Source: Macropodus opercularis (Eukaryota > Chordata > Actinopteri > Anabantiformes > Osphronemidae). Taken from it: DNA of 64,000 nucleotides. Numbering within the stretch: position 1 is the first letter of the stretch; every line of letters begins with the position of its first letter. Below the pieces are notes generated by a model. That model did no database searches. It was not told the origin of the DNA and worked only from the letters and a program-made list of their open reading frames with translations. The position numbers and the translations under genes are program-made. Positions 20,966 through 34,559 of the stretch are shown one piece after another. Where the stretch lies: positions 16,290,001 to 16,354,000 of the forward strand of contig CM061109.1 in the NCBI GenBank assembly GCA_030770545.1, written 5' to 3'.

Positions 20966-23900
20966 ATGAAATGATGGATGCTGACGTTTTTTCTGTCCAG
21001 CATTTTGGAATATCTTGGACATGGCATCAACATTTGTCACTGTCTGCAACCACCTACTGGGTTGTGCACACGCCATACATATGGCCATTTAGGTTGGAAG
21101 GATGCTTATTTTGTAGTAGTGAGTGGTCATGTCCAGGACTGAGTCACAGTCTCTCTTCTTACAAATAAAATTTGCCGGGCGGTGTGTTCAGTGGTCAGGA
21201 AAATGGCGGCAGCGGGTTGTGGAATTGGCCGTTTCCCAAAAGCCTCTTGTGGCTGCTACAACATGGAAGCTGAGGGGAAGTAGGAACCGGCGGAAAGATA
21301 GAGGCAAAGGAGGAGGTGGAGTATAGAGGCGGACGCAAGCTGTGAGTCTGAAAGAGGCCAGATTCAGCTCTTAGCCGGGCAGCGGCTTAGACATACCCCA
21401 AACCCGAAACCCTGGAAACAGTTGAGGAACATAGCTGTGGCTAAAGAAGAACAGCGGGGAAAGAGAAGCGGCGATGCACTGATAGAAGAAGGGACGCGGA
21501 TGAGGGTTGTTATGAAAATGATAACATATCGGGTTTCAGGCTGACGTTGGAGGCGGCGAGAGATTTCTGGTCTGTGCATCAGAAATGTGACATTACAGAT
21601 AAGAGACAGCAGCAGATGGACATGTCGGTGGTAGTGGATCAAAATCTACACTGACCATGATCTGTGTCACCATATTGATTTTCTTCTCCAATCCTGACCA
21701 CACAGCACTTCAAGCCCACCACTCATTACAAAACAGCCTCATGAACACATCTCAAGTTTTCCTCCCTAGTCTGCTGCATTCAAAAAGGTATATGCTAAGA
21801 GTAAATTTTAAAGGCAGAATAAATTATTTAACAAAACATGGGGGGATGGTGGGAGAACAACAAAACCACTGCGGGTGGTAATTCAAAGCAAAAGAGAACT
21901 GGGACCGGCTTGTGTTAACTGAGATTATGCTCCGTGGCTGAAATACAGTGCAGAAAATTCCACTGTCTCCGGCTTTCATGTCGCGGATGAAAATGAGATG
22001 TGTTGAACCAAGACTTGCCGTGGTAGCATGGCGATAAACAAACAAAACGCCACATGAATACCCAATTAGCGCTTTGAGTGAAAGCCTAATAGCAAGTTTG
22101 GAGTAACCAAAACCACTGGTTGGCCGCTCTCCACGGCCTCATCACAGTTCAGCGGAGACTCGACACCGCGTTCACCGCGCTGGGCGCTCGCAAAGGCAGT
22201 TGTCACACAAACGCGCTCTCGTACAAAGACAATAACGTGTGTTTAGTCCAATTTGAGATGCAACATGAAAGAGTGTTTTCTCTCTCCAAGGAGGAGGAGG
22301 ATGCACCGAATTGGTGGGTTTGCGCCGTGCATATTATTTGGCTTTGTGAATATCTTTGTTGTGCTGAATTGGTCCCGAAGCTCTTTTTTTCCAGTCTGCA
22401 GTTTCCTGGTGATGACTCTGAGGAATGACTTATGTGTGTGGCTACGCTTTTGTGTCAGCGAGTGCTTTTAATTCTGAGGCTGAGTTTGAGCCAAAATTCT
22501 AATAGGGGTCAACTGTCTTTGTTTTTCCAGAGTAATTTGAACATTGAAGTGCTCCGCGTGCAGCTGTGAACCTTACACCCTTACAGCGCGTTCGCTGTTT
22601 GTGTGCTACCTTCAAGAGAAAATGGACATAGCAATGAGAAAAGAATCATAAGAGCTGATTAATTATGCATTTCTGTGTCTCGGCTTATTGGTAAACGTGT
22701 CCTTGCTTCCTTTTTCAATCATTCACATTTCCATGCACCTGTTTTTGTTTGTAGCGGGGAAATTGATGCCAAATTGTCCATCTTGCTTCCACGACGATAA
22801 CCAGCCTCTCCAGAGGTGTTCTCATATGGCAGATGGTACTAATTATCAAGGGTCGCACACAAGCACACGCAAAGTGTTTAAGGTTATTCATGGAGTGATA
22901 ATACAGCTTAATATAGCGCCTAATATATTTTCTGAATGCCGTAGTTCACGCATAACAGAGGATGGATTAGTTGAGGGGACTGTGGAGATCCAGCCTATAG
23001 TTTTCGTAATATGACCACGAGTATTTTTTAACTATTACTTCTTCATAGGTTAAGTTTAGTTCTATTTCTGTGCAAAGGCTGTCATCTTCCATTATATTAC
23101 AGTATCACTGACTCATTTTCTTGCACCTCTAAAGAAAATTGAAATGGCTTTTTTCCCCACTTTTTGAAAATTTCACCTCATCTTCCATCTCTGGTTTTTG
23201 CTCATGAACTTGTTGCCATGCACACACGCAGACACACGTGCACAGTGAGGGGCGTTTTCTCAGCTGTGTTTAAATGTCCTCCACTTAAAGGTGGGTGCAC
23301 TTCCTGGTTCTATGCATTAACCTTTGTAGTGGTATTTAATTAAAGGTCCACACCTGTACCGCCACCTCTGCTACCAGCCTCCTAGTCGTCCTCCTCCTCT
23401 TCCTCAGCAGAGCCAGGGCTAACTGGAAGCATGCTGTACAGCCGTGGCAATTAGCATGACCTTAAAAACACCGTGAGAGTCTTGGCACTTGCCCCCCCAC
23501 ACGCACACGTTCCCCTTTGCCCGGCTGGATCGCTCTGCCTTGTCCTTCCTTCTGACCCCGATGCGCTGTGGCCATGCTCACACTCAGTGGGGTCCGACTG
23601 ATTATTGTGGCCTCTCTGCTCTGCAGGGCCTGGAGGGACCACATGAGGACACAAGAAGAGGTCAAAAGTTCCCTACGCTCCTCAAGGGAGCTACCTTGTG
23701 TCCTAACCCCAAATTGTCATTACCCAAATGTGGAGCGCACAACGTCACTGCTGTTGGATTCAAATAGTTTCCCTAAAGGATGACTCCGCTGTGTCACGTA
23801 AGACATTTTGAATTTCCGTACCACCACAGATCCCTGTGCAGAATGACGCGTTAGCAACTACTTACAGAATAATCTGAAAACAATCTGTTCTGAAAAGCAA

Positions 23901-24880
23901 CCCTAGTACCTGTGGTTGGATTATTTATATATATCACAGCGAGTATTATATCAATAATTTAAACAGAAAGGACTGTTAGGGCAGCTTCGGGGCAGCGAGC
24001 TAGTGTATACAGTCCTATAGGAGCAATGGTATAGCGTCAGGTGTAGGACTGTGTCAGTCGACTCATGTTATGTCACAGGCAGATGAATCTCTATCAGAGT
24101 CTTTTCAGAAGTGCTTATAGTCCAGTGCAGAGGTTGCAATAACAGTGATAGCACTTATTGACCAGATAAATGTCTTGGTTAGAGTCACAAGCTCACACGT
24201 GATTAGTCAGTCGTATGTGCACCCATGCACATACGAGTGTACGCATGTGTCCACACACATACATACACCTCACCGGCCTGCGTGGACCCCCTGTGAGGTC
24301 AGGAGCTCCAGGGCCCCCGTGGTTTTCTTGCCCTATGGTATCATGCTGGGCAGATATTTCTGTCTGCTTGGATGACTTCCTGACATGGTGTTTATTTGGA
24401 TTGGCAACTTGTTTTCATTTGAATCGATAGGAAGTGCAGGAGAAAAGGGAGGTTGACTGAGGAGAGGAGTGGCCATCAGGAGTTAGAGTCTAGTCTGGCA
24501 TGACGAGCATATACTGACTAGACTGTGGGAAGGAGAAAATGCATCTGTTTAGGCCTCTAAAAATAACAGCAACACTGCTATTAACGATAAAAATCCTATT
24601 GATGTTACAGTTATTACTTAGAAGTTATTGTATTTGCTTTCAACTAGTGACAGAAAGACATGAAGCGAAGGAGCCAAATGAGGCAGCCTCCACACCAAGG
24701 CAGCACAGGGTTTTGTCTTTTGTTTATTTGTATTCCCATTTTTTTGTATGTGGATCAAATGAACAGTGCAAAAATCTGTTTTCTTCAGATCGCGTACCCG
24801 CCAGCGCTGCCAAGGGAAGGCTAATAAAATGTCATCAGAGTGAAATGAGAGTTAAGTGGAGGGGAAAAAGCTGAATATTC
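20966..24880. other. Non-coding desert with scattered element-like patches
   Basis: No exon recognised. Two patches look regulatory: 22655-22680 with TTAATTATGCAT (homeodomain plus octamer-like) and 23320-23470 with TATTTAATTAAAGG and CAATTAGCATGACC. The open frame at 22688-23014 has no domain. ORFs near 23450-23780 overlap on both strands and are not credible genes. Confidence 0.45.
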
Positions 24881-25060
24881 ACACTCATTTGGCTGACACC
24901 TGGGGGACTGCAGTCACTCATGGCTGCATTGATATGCATTGTATTATGTGCTCCTCACCCATTCACATTGACAATCAACAGCTTTAACACCTTCGCTTTA
25001 ATTTAATTAAAGCTGTGATTGTCAGGGTGAAAACTCGATTTGCACACATACATGCATTCG
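24881..25060. promoter_or_regulatory. Candidate conserved non-coding element containing long inverted repeat
   Basis: The block holds ATTGATATGCATTGTATTATG, then an imperfect inverted repeat with arms 24962-24987 and 25007-25031 around a 19-base loop with TTTAATTTAA. Each arm carries ACAATC (SOX-like) and an AGCTTTAA core, so the same sites are presented in opposite orientation. The density of homeodomain and SOX cores is well above the flanks. Confidence 0.4.
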
Positions 25061-28000
25061 CACGTGTGCTTGCCCACACGTATACACAAAACACAAGGGT
25101 CATCGTACACGGAGGAGGACCAATTATTCCTGTATGGATAATTAGGCTACTACCGGAGAGGAAAGTGTTGGGCCAAAACGTTTAGCTCCGAGTCACTGGC
25201 GTTTTCTACATTGAACTTTTGAAAGTAACCCTTTCCCCAGATGGGCAACCTCACGATTCCTCTCCAAGTCAGAACCGAAGCCGAGTTTGGGGTAACATCC
25301 TCCTTCCAGGTTCTTGCCGGTTTTTGAGCTCATCGCGTATTCCAGCATAATAACAGCGTCTAGGACACGTTTGCCTTCCTTCCAAAACCATTCAGTTTGT
25401 TTATTGGCCGGTTGCTCGAGTTCAGAGAAAGCGTTCACACTGAGCCCCATAAACAGATGCAAAAAAATGAAGGATGAATCAAACATTTCTAAAAATCCAT
25501 GCTCGTCTTTTGATCTTTTCTTAAAACGTGGTCTTGGTGGCATTTGTGCAACATTAAAGCGCCACAGAAAGACAGAGGCAGTGAGGTGATGAAAGTGCAG
25601 TCAGGTTTGTCTGAGCGAGTGGGATCACTAAGCGCTTTCATTACACACTGGTCTTCTGGCCATTAATGACCACCGGGTTTAAAACACTGGTCTGTTGTCA
25701 GTCTGCTGCATTTGCTCAAAGATCGTCTGTAAACTAGCAGCACGATAAAAATTTGAGATTTGAAACGACTTAAAGGCTGAAGGTTCTCAACCCTGCATCA
25801 GTTCCGACTCTCTTTATCCACACTAGCCATCCTGTGTCAGCTGTAGCCCCAAACCTCACAGCTATAAATACAAATATGCTCATTTCTCAGGGACAGAGTT
25901 GTTACCAGTACAGTTGTCAGGGAGGAATTCAAGCTTTCCGTTCCTTGATCTTAGAGGCAGGCGATAAGTCGTCACTTCTGACACCTCAGGTAACGTTTGA
26001 CTCTTCACTGCCTGTACCTCAGAGATGCAACCTTAAAGAACTGATCAGCAGTTTTTAATTGTTAAACACATAATGAACTCCTCCGTTTCAGAGTGTGTAT
26101 TCAGTATAGCTGTGTTAAAGCCGCAGTCACACACATTCCCAGGGGAAGCTTTGCTTTGCTTCCCCAATTCTCACCCACTTCTGCTCTCTGTCAAAGTGCA
26201 GCGTGTAAGTGTTGTTGTTGCAGCGTTCACATGTTACACTTTGCTTCAATTTGATGTGCGAGGTGCAGTCGTACCCGAGCACCAAACAAGCCCCCAAAAG
26301 CCAAAACTACTGTAAACATCTCTCCCTCCGCACGTACCACCCTGTAACCCAACAATGACGGCAACGCTGCGACGAAAAAAAAAAATCAAATGGGAACTTT
26401 GTGTTTTGCTTTCAGCTCTCATCCCACAAGTTCCCTACCGGCAGCTTAATGATTACCTTTATGGAAACGGCAGGTTAAGCTAAATCTTTTTTCCCCTTTC
26501 TCCTCTCCTCCTCTTCTTTTCTCCTCCCTTCCTCTCGTCACCGGGTGAGCGGCACTATTTACCTACAACGTCTTATTGTAAGCATTAATCCTTAAGGGAA
26601 AACTCTGTTCATCTCAGAAGTCTAAGTTGTAGGCTTGCAATAACAGAAAGGTGCACATGGAGTGAGGAACAATCCTTCTTTCCTCCGTGGCCTTTGCATC
26701 CCCTGAAGGAGCCTTATCTTTGGAATTGTAATGTAATGAGTGGCCCCTTGAAACAAAAGGCCTGACAGCTCTAGCAGCTCTGTGGCTCCCCGGGACCACA
26801 GCATTGTTATTAGAATCCCCAGGAGTGTTTGCGCACAGGCACACTCTACCTTTCTGCGTCTGTGTGTCAACAGGATCCTGCTAAAAATAACATTTCCAGC
26901 AAAATATTAGCGAATAAAAAAGATCCGGAGACAAGCTTAAAGCCAGTTATGGCGTTTTATAGTGCGAGTCAATCTGAAGAGCAGTTTTACACGTGTTAAC
27001 GTAAGTGAAGTCATCATAGCCTGGGGAGCTGTTTTCATGTGTCTGCGTTGATGGATGACACGAGTCATATGGCTCAAAGTTTAGCAGCAGCCATCCCAGT
27101 GTGGACCTCTCCATCCCCAGCTCATATTGTCCTTGTCCTCAGTGACAATAGGCCACCACGGGCTCTGTCATTCATCACCTGCTAGCTCCACTCATTCACT
27201 CAGTCCGTGGGTCTGCAGGACGGACGGTGGATTAAGACAATGGTGACATATGAAGAAAAACATCCTTAACATCCAGAACCATTTGTACAACATAATAGAG
27301 CAGATTCAGCATTTGGATCAGTCGACAACTGGCGTTGAAAACGTGCTGACTTGTGCCTTTTAAATGTTTTTATTGAAGAGGTAAAGAAATGTTAAGAACT
27401 TTATAAAAACAAAGAATTTCATCAATGTAACAAAAATTGGTGCCAACTTTGGTGAAGGGGTTAAATATATAAAGATACTACAGACCATTAATCTTTACTT
27501 TCACAATTAAAAAGACAAAGTAAGAAAACCGATTCACTACAATTTTAAAATATGTCAGGTTCTGGTAGTTTTAAATAAAACCCCTCCCACCTTAATTCTA
27601 CTCCAGTCACTGGGGTGAACTGGCTCTTTCATTTATTCCCGTAATACAACAGAATAAAAAAATCATTATGTTTAATTGCAAACACGTGTTTAGAAATGTT
27701 CTAACACAAGCATGTGTCACAGGCGATACATGAAACCACTTAACCACTATCAAAAACTGCTTTTTAAAATTAGATTCAGCTGCAACTTATGTCTCCGCAC
27801 CACGACTGGCAAGTGGCATTGGCTGACATGTGAGGGCTGATGAAAGACGCCACTTGTTTAAATCTGTATGCCATGTCGCTGCCTCTGTGGCGCGTTGGGT
27901 AAATATTTCATATCTACAAGTTTCAGCGTTTTGTGAGTGACATTTTTTATGAGCTACGGAGCCACTCACCAGTGTGACGGTGTGTGTGTTAGTATAACGC

Positions 28001-28569
28001 ACGCGTGTGTTGAGGGCTGCTTTGTTTTGCTGGCTGACAGCTCCCCTCCCCATGTTGGGCCTGGCAGATGTAGAGGTGTCACCATGTTGATTAATTGTTT
28101 ACGGTCACCTGTCTGCGTGGCTGCCTGTCTGCCGTGTCGCCTTGTGCTGGGGGGATTTAGGGTTGTGGGGTCGAAGTGAAAAAAGTGGGAGGGGGGCAAG
28201 AGAAAAGGTGAGGGAAGGGTAGGCGACAGAGGGACGGTGCACGGGAGCTGGTGCTCGTGTGAACGGTGCCACGCTATCAAGCCGGCGTCTTCAGCCGAGC
28301 CTGTCTGAACAGCAGTGTCGTCGTGTCGAACACGAATCGCAGCCAGCCCGGGCCTGGCAGGGCCCCTGCGCTCGGACGCTGTTCCCTGCAGCTCGCGGGG
28401 CTGCTCTCTGCAGCAGGGGAAGGAGGAGAGGGGCCCAACCAAAAGAAAGAGACCAAGAGAGCTTAAGTTTCGATGGAGTTTCTTTTTTCAAATGGATGGT
28501 ATTTAGCACAACTGCTCCTGCTGGGTAAATTAAAACCCCTGATGACTGTGTGTTGTTTATTCAAAAAGA
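25061..28569. other. Non-coding desert
   Basis: No gene recognised. A GCATTAATCCTTAAGG patch near 26580-26600 includes TAATCC, an OTX-type site. The part 27340-27790 is AT-rich. The part 28050-28450 is GC- and CpG-richer than its surroundings and open in several frames on both strands, without any domain. Confidence 0.45.
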
Positions 28570-28690
28570 ACCGGGGCCTCTCAAGTGTTGTGAAGAAATT
28601 GGTAATTAAGATTTTAAAAGTCAAACAAAATAGCCAGCAGTCACTTTGGCAATCTAATAAGCTGTAATGGTGGCACGAGACGTGTTATAC
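28570..28690. promoter_or_regulatory. Candidate conserved non-coding element
   Basis: Contains AATTGGTAATTAAGATTTTA, GCAGTCACTTTGGCAATCTA and AATAAGCTGTAATGG: several ATTA and CAAT cores in 120 bp. No alignment was made. Confidence 0.3.
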
Positions 28691-31079
28691 TCACACTGGT
28701 TTGTGAATTTGTCCATCAAAAATCAATTTTTAATACAAATCTGTGGCGTTTCTGATGCGAAATAATGATCAATATTAAAAATAATGTAAGCAAAGAGATT
28801 TAGCTCATTTGAATAAGCTTAAGGTTCATTCAGCAAAGATTTTTGTGATCTTTTTTGATTCCATCGTTTGCTGCTCTGTCTCTATTCTGTGCTTTTTAGT
28901 TGGGGCGTATTAGAGACATGACACGAGGAGGCTTGACAGCACTGTTCACCACATAGTTTGCTGCGCCCTCATGTAGAGAGAGCGACGCACTGGACCTCTG
29001 CATCATTGAGAACGCATATCCTATTCAGTTTGAATGGCTTTTGATTTAGCCCATATTATCCATCACTTACTTATTCATAGGCCACTAGGTTTTCTTCCCT
29101 TCCATCCATTCAAATCAATATTGCAGAACCCAGTTGTGAGTGTGGGTTGGGGTTTTCTTCAAAGTGGCAATTCTTCCAACCATCTGCGCCTCTCTCTCTC
29201 TTCCTCTCTCGCTCACTCTCTCTCTGCACGTTTTAAACCCGCCCTTAGTAACAAGCCACGGAGCACCAATCTGTGCCGTGATTCGGCCAAGCCCTGCCTG
29301 CCGACTGGGAAGGAACATCATCAAAACTATTCTGTGTTGCCATGGAAATAGAGACCTCAATAAGTTCATCTTTTTCATGTGTTTTTTTTTGGTGGTGGTG
29401 GTTGGGGAGGGGGGGGGATCGCTTGGCATTTGGTTGGTTAGTTGGTTGGTTGGATGAGTGGCAGAGCTGCAAGCTGTTCCTCCGCAGTGTTTATTTATTT
29501 AGTCATCAAACATCAAGAATAATCATTTTCCATCCCCGTTCTTGTCGCGTACGACCAAGACGCGCTTGCTTACAGTGCTCTGCATTAACGTCACGACGTG
29601 CGTTGCTGTTTTGAAATATTTAGGAGCTTTTAAATCAAGGCTAGGTGCCGTTGTAAGACGCCTCCTCGAGAATTTGAATGAGAAGGATGCAAGCGCGGAG
29701 CTGAATGAGTGGAAAGAAAATGGGTCAGAATATTTTTGTTAAACACATTTGTGTCAGATGTTTCAGCATGTATGGCTCCGTTGCTCCGTATTTCCTGTAC
29801 TGAGAGCAACATGCCGGCAGCACTTCAGCCGTGCAGCCTTATCGTATCAGTAAGCAGCGGCAGTAGTAGTAGCAGTAGTAGTAGTAGTAGTGGAAATGGG
29901 TTCTTTGAAGTTACTGGATCTCCCCCTTTACGCCAGGAGAATACCAATATATGTTAGGCGTGTCAGTGTATAGCGTATGGATGTGTGTGGCGGAGGAACA
30001 TGAGAGGAAAGCGAGAGGAAGAGGAGGAGGAGAGGTGGAGGTTTGAGGAGGGGGGGTTGTTATAAGCATGTCACAGCAATGTATGATACAGCTTGATCAG
30101 ATGGTTTCCAAGAATCTCTCTTTGATGTTAATATTATTCATGCGAACTCTGTGAGGTAGCGAACACCAGCTCTCTGAGGGAGAAACGTGAGCGATTTCTC
30201 AGTTATCTCCACCATTCAAGCCCTGATTCATGGTAAAAAAAAAAAAAATCACTGCTACCACCAGACGGATCTTTCCACAGACATGATTTTGGGGAGGAGT
30301 GCCTAGTTCAGGGTGGGCTGGAACAGCTATATTCCATGTAATTGGACAATTAAAGTGCTACCTTGGCATCTCTTACTGCGCACTCTGAGGCGAAGGATCG
30401 AGAGCTCGTGCTCTTCTAACACATCCTGACCCTCATCCTGATGTGGCTGTGGAAAGTAACGCCTCGTAAGTCTACGTCTGCGTGAGTTTACCTGCGTGCG
30501 GTAAAGCGAGCGCGTTCTGTGGCCTCCGTGCTCGTCGGCGGCGTTAATGTGATACAGTGAGAGATGAAAGGCAGTGACGGGGTGATGCGGGTTACTGTAG
30601 CAGAGAAACACACAGAGCGGCAGCAGCCAATTAGATCTTGCAAAATGTGAATTTTGATACACTTTTCCAGATTCACTGCTCTCAAGGCAGTTTTTTTTAA
30701 ATCCATGACTCAGCTCTTTTTTTTTAGCTACAATTAGAACCAATTACAGAATCTGAGCTTGATAAAGAATATTAAAATCGTGTTCAACATCACTTTTAAT
30801 CCTCCAGCACAGAGTCAAGGTGAAGTGGTGCTGGAAGGCTGCTTGTGAATGTGTGTGGGTGTGTGTTCTGGCTTATCTGCTTGTAATCAGGACTCCACTT
30901 CCATTTCCAAAGCTGACCCTAAGTAGATGTGGCTAATAAGGCGGCCGGCTAGATGCATCTGTATGCCAGGCCTATTGTGCTGCAGAAGAGAAGGGATGAG
31001 AGAGAAAAAGAGAGAGGGCAGGCGAGAGGAGGGAGAGGGGTACGTTTGCTTGAATCTCTGAGGGGCTGGCTAACCCCCT
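28691..31079. other. Non-coding desert with simple repeats
   Basis: No exon recognised. Short simple tracts occur: TC-rich at 29190-29225, TGG/TTGG-type at 29390-29455, an AGT trinucleotide run at 29854-29892 and an A-run at 30236-30248. The open frame 29542-29742 has a superficially protein-like end but no start context, homologue or splice logic that I can support. Confidence 0.45.
29854..29892. repeat. (AGT)n / (AGC) trinucleotide run
   Basis: A short trinucleotide repeat of AGT units with a few AGC interruptions, about 12 units. Confidence 0.9.
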
Positions 31080-31240
31080 GCTCCTTTCCTGAAATGGAGA
31101 TGTTATTACATTAGCAGCTAAAAGGGTTTATTCACAGTTAGTGCAGTTTAGGCATGCAAATGGAGGATTTCAGTGTGCTGTGTTGCCTGGAGGTATAGGA
31201 CAGAAAGCACGGGAGATTTGCAAGGATTAGTTCCACAGGT
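31080..31240. promoter_or_regulatory. Candidate conserved non-coding element with octamer
   Basis: The block contains ATGTTATTACATTAGCAGC, GGGTTTATTCACAGTTAG and a perfect POU octamer ATGCAAAT (31154-31161), followed by GGATTAG (bicoid/OTX-like) near 31225. POU and OTX inputs fit a neural enhancer. Function is inferred. Confidence 0.33.
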
Positions 31241-34200
31241 TCCTTTTATTATGGAAAGAGCCCTTCCTAAATGGAAAGGGGAGGAAAAGGTGAGTCGAGG
31301 AGAAAGCGCCGAGGAGAAGCAGCGAGAGAATGTAGGAGGAGTCTTTTTTCCTTCACCACACCAGCCCAGTTGTGAGTGATTTCTGACATCTTGACTCTAA
31401 CGTGCTCTGAAGTTAGTTTTTCTCCTCCGCCTACGGCTGCCGTAGCAGTTGGTAAACAGTGAGCAACCCCCGCTACCTGTCCTCCTTGAAGGTTGTGTGT
31501 TTGCGTACTGTGATGTGTCTCACTCAACCGGATCCTGTAGCCCACTCAGAAATAAGCGATGGTTATGATGATGAGGCCTTTTGGCAGATTTTACAGTGCA
31601 CACTGCTCAGTGCACGTGAAATGGAGGGTGGCGACCCATTCAGATCACTCATGTTACGGGTGCGTGTCTCGGGGACTGTGGCGCTGCAATCTGATATGCT
31701 TGAGTTGTAAAGTTAAAGCCTTCATTATCTCGGCACGAGGCATAAGGTGTCACCTTCACTGGACCAGACACGTGCACGCTCCCCTAACCACGGGAGACCA
31801 CACACACGCGTGTACAACTCAAGCCATGGGAGACAAAGTTGAAAGATGACGGCTCTGAGGAGAAGATAGACAGAAAGACTCACAATTAATGGTGATGTGA
31901 AAGCCAAGGTCAGCCTGGCTTGGGTTTGCTCTAGTGGTCAAGGTGATGGGACCTGTTGGAAGCAAAGGGACACACACACACACACACACACACGTACAGA
32001 AGGCCAGTGGCAAATGACTCAGGTGTGTTGTGCAGCAGGGAGGAGTGAGGAGGGATGGAAATGAAGAAGGTGACTGATGGCCCTGAACTTCCACCCGTCC
32101 TTCACGTAGACTGTTTCCTCCAACAACAAGTAGTGAGCGACTTTTATTTCGCAACACAACAACTAAACGGAGCATATTCTGACAACGCGTCTGGCTGCGG
32201 GTCTCTGCGAGCTAATGCGTGCGAGTTTCTTCAGTTAGCTGAGCAGCGGCCCTCGAGGTGAAGTGGCCTGTTCAGCCCGTTGCATGACAAAACAAAGTGT
32301 GAGCTGCTGAACGAAGCCTCGCTCGCGTCTGCACCAGCAGCGGCGTCCATCTTTTCTGGCGCAGCGGCTCTTTAATTGTCCGCATTCGGATGCTTTAACA
32401 CTTGTGCTGTTAACAGCCATTAACTACGAGAGTCCTCACACAACTGTGAAGCAGGGACAAAGGAAACACGGACACACAAGCCAGTGTGCGCGTGTGAAAC
32501 GCACACGCGAAGGGATTAGAAACACAGTAGATATGGTTCACAAGCCGTCTGTTAACAACACAAGGAGACACACAATGGGCAAAGTTGTCATGTAGCAACA
32601 TTATGTTCAGGCTGTAAATCTGTCTGGTTTTACGTCTTTTCTTTTTTTTTAAGTGCAAAATATATTAAATGGTTGTTTACACAAATGACAAAATGGCAGC
32701 AACAACTTGCTGAATAGATTTATTTTCACAGTCTCTGCCATTTCAATACATGAATGGGCTTCGGTTTAAGTGAAAATGAAGGAGGAACTATTACTGTTTT
32801 ATACCTGCCCCCGTCGCACCTTCCTGCACATACACACGTCCTCATTCACAAACACCAGCGTCTTCTAACGCCGTCCTCAGCCGGTGCTCTGGGCTCGGGT
32901 CCAGTCAGAACAATAGTAGGGCTGCTCCCCCTGCTGCTACTAACTGGAAACTGCCTCTGGGCCTTGTGTGCTTCTCTGAGCTCTGTGTGCCTGTGCATGC
33001 GATGGGACAGCTTTGCGTTCCTGTTTGTAGGTGTTTGCGTGAACTAGCCCTCCGTCTCTATTCCTCTGCATCCTACTTCCTCCCGCCACAAATATGCCTC
33101 TGACCTCGCCTCCCGTTTTCTCACTCTGCCGTTCGGTAACAACCGCTCCGGCGTCTGCCGCCGATTGTTTGTGAAGCTGACGGTTGCTCCGTTGGTTTTC
33201 TGTTTGTCCGTCCAGCTGTAAAGGTCTAATGATCTTGTGTGTGTGACTGTGTGGTTTTTCAGCTTTGCATACGTGTGTGTTTTTCTACACGCACGATGCT
33301 TCCCAGCGTTCACGTAAGGGGACGTTTCTTTAAATCGGACGAGAATTAGATCAGATTATGGAACAAAAACACTGAAGGCATGGAAACCAGCGCTCGGTTG
33401 GGATATGTTTTATTATAAGCTGTTTGGCTCTTCGCCGATTGTTGCTGTAGTTTACATCCAGAGAATTTGATGCACCGATTGCCACTTACACTTCATCAGC
33501 CATATGGTCACCTGCCATGTTCTCATGACCAACTGATCAAAGGCTGCGTTTCGCTTTAATTGTTCCCCACTGTTCAGGACTCTCTCCATCTATACTTCAG
33601 CGGGTGGCATCTACTGTGTGTGTTTGTGTGTGTGTGGCTGCCTCTGTAGTCGAAAGCATGAAGCGATGCCTGTGAGTGCGTAGCGTAATCCCGCACCGTG
33701 GATCTGATTTTCCTCTTAGCCGTGTTGACTGACGCGAGCACCAACATATTAAAACACTGTCCTGTTGCTGTCTCTCTGTGCAGTTTGTTTCTCAAACGGC
33801 ATCCGGAAATACAAAAATAATTTCAGAGCTGAGTCTGCTGTGGAGCAGAGCAATGGAGGCCAGTGCCTGAAGTCAGTGCTGGGTGAGTGTGGGTCAAGGG
33901 GAGGGTGCAGAGGGCACCGGATTGGATATAAGCTCTGAGCGCGGGGGTGGGGGAGCCGTTGAGGAGGAGGGGGCTCGGGGAAAAAGGCTTTAGTTGGAAA
34001 GGCGCTTTGACCGTGCAGAGAGAGAGAGATTCACATTGATTGGGTTTTAATTTGGTGGAGGGCCCCCTTCAAACCCAAGCGCCGAGCTCCACCCATCCCC
34101 CCTCTATCCAAATCCCCCCCACCCAGCCTCCCAGTTGCCCTCCCCTCTTCCTGTCCTGATGAGAGTGAGGGGTTGAGGAGTCGGGGTGGTCTGCGTCAGC

Positions 34201-34559
34201 TGATAGGAGTGAACTAAGCTGAGCAGGCCTGTTGTTTGTGTTTACTCCGGGTGTGAACAGATCCTCCCTCCGCTGCTTCACATGTCCCCGCACCTTTAAA
34301 GGCCTTTAGTAAAAACCCATCCATCAAACGCTGCTTTCAAGGTGGTCCAATCAAATTGCAAAGTACATCGCAGCCGTCTCAAATGTTACTTTACACATTT
34401 CGCATCGTTTCGTTATGCGTCATATTTTGTATTTGCTCTTCATATCTGTTCCTTATCTCCCCTCGATGTAGCGCTGCTGTAAAAACCCTTTTGTTGAAGA
34501 AGTTCTAAACAGGTTGAGGGCGTTTTAAGACGGTGTCTCCCCTCCAGCGTTTGCTTTAG
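31241..34559. other. Non-coding desert with CA repeat and promoter-like patch
   Basis: No exon recognised. A (CA)n run lies at 31971-31993. Around 33920-33930 an inverted CCAAT box sits directly beside TATAAG (GATTGGATATAAGC), followed by G-rich sequence. This resembles a core promoter but no gene follows it. Open frames at 32754-33047 and 33044-33313 show no domain. Confidence 0.45.
31971..31993. repeat. (CA)n microsatellite
   Basis: A short uninterrupted CA run of 23 bp. Confidence 0.95.

Noticed and set aside
29542..29742. 66-codon frame with a protein-like end
   Set aside because: No homologue, domain or splice sites that support an exon.
31824..31849. Short peptide AMGDKVE resembling part of propionyl-CoA carboxylase alpha, whose gene follows ZIC2 in mammals
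   Set aside because: Only a few residues match, the frame stops at once and no other exon of that gene is visible nearby; coincidence.
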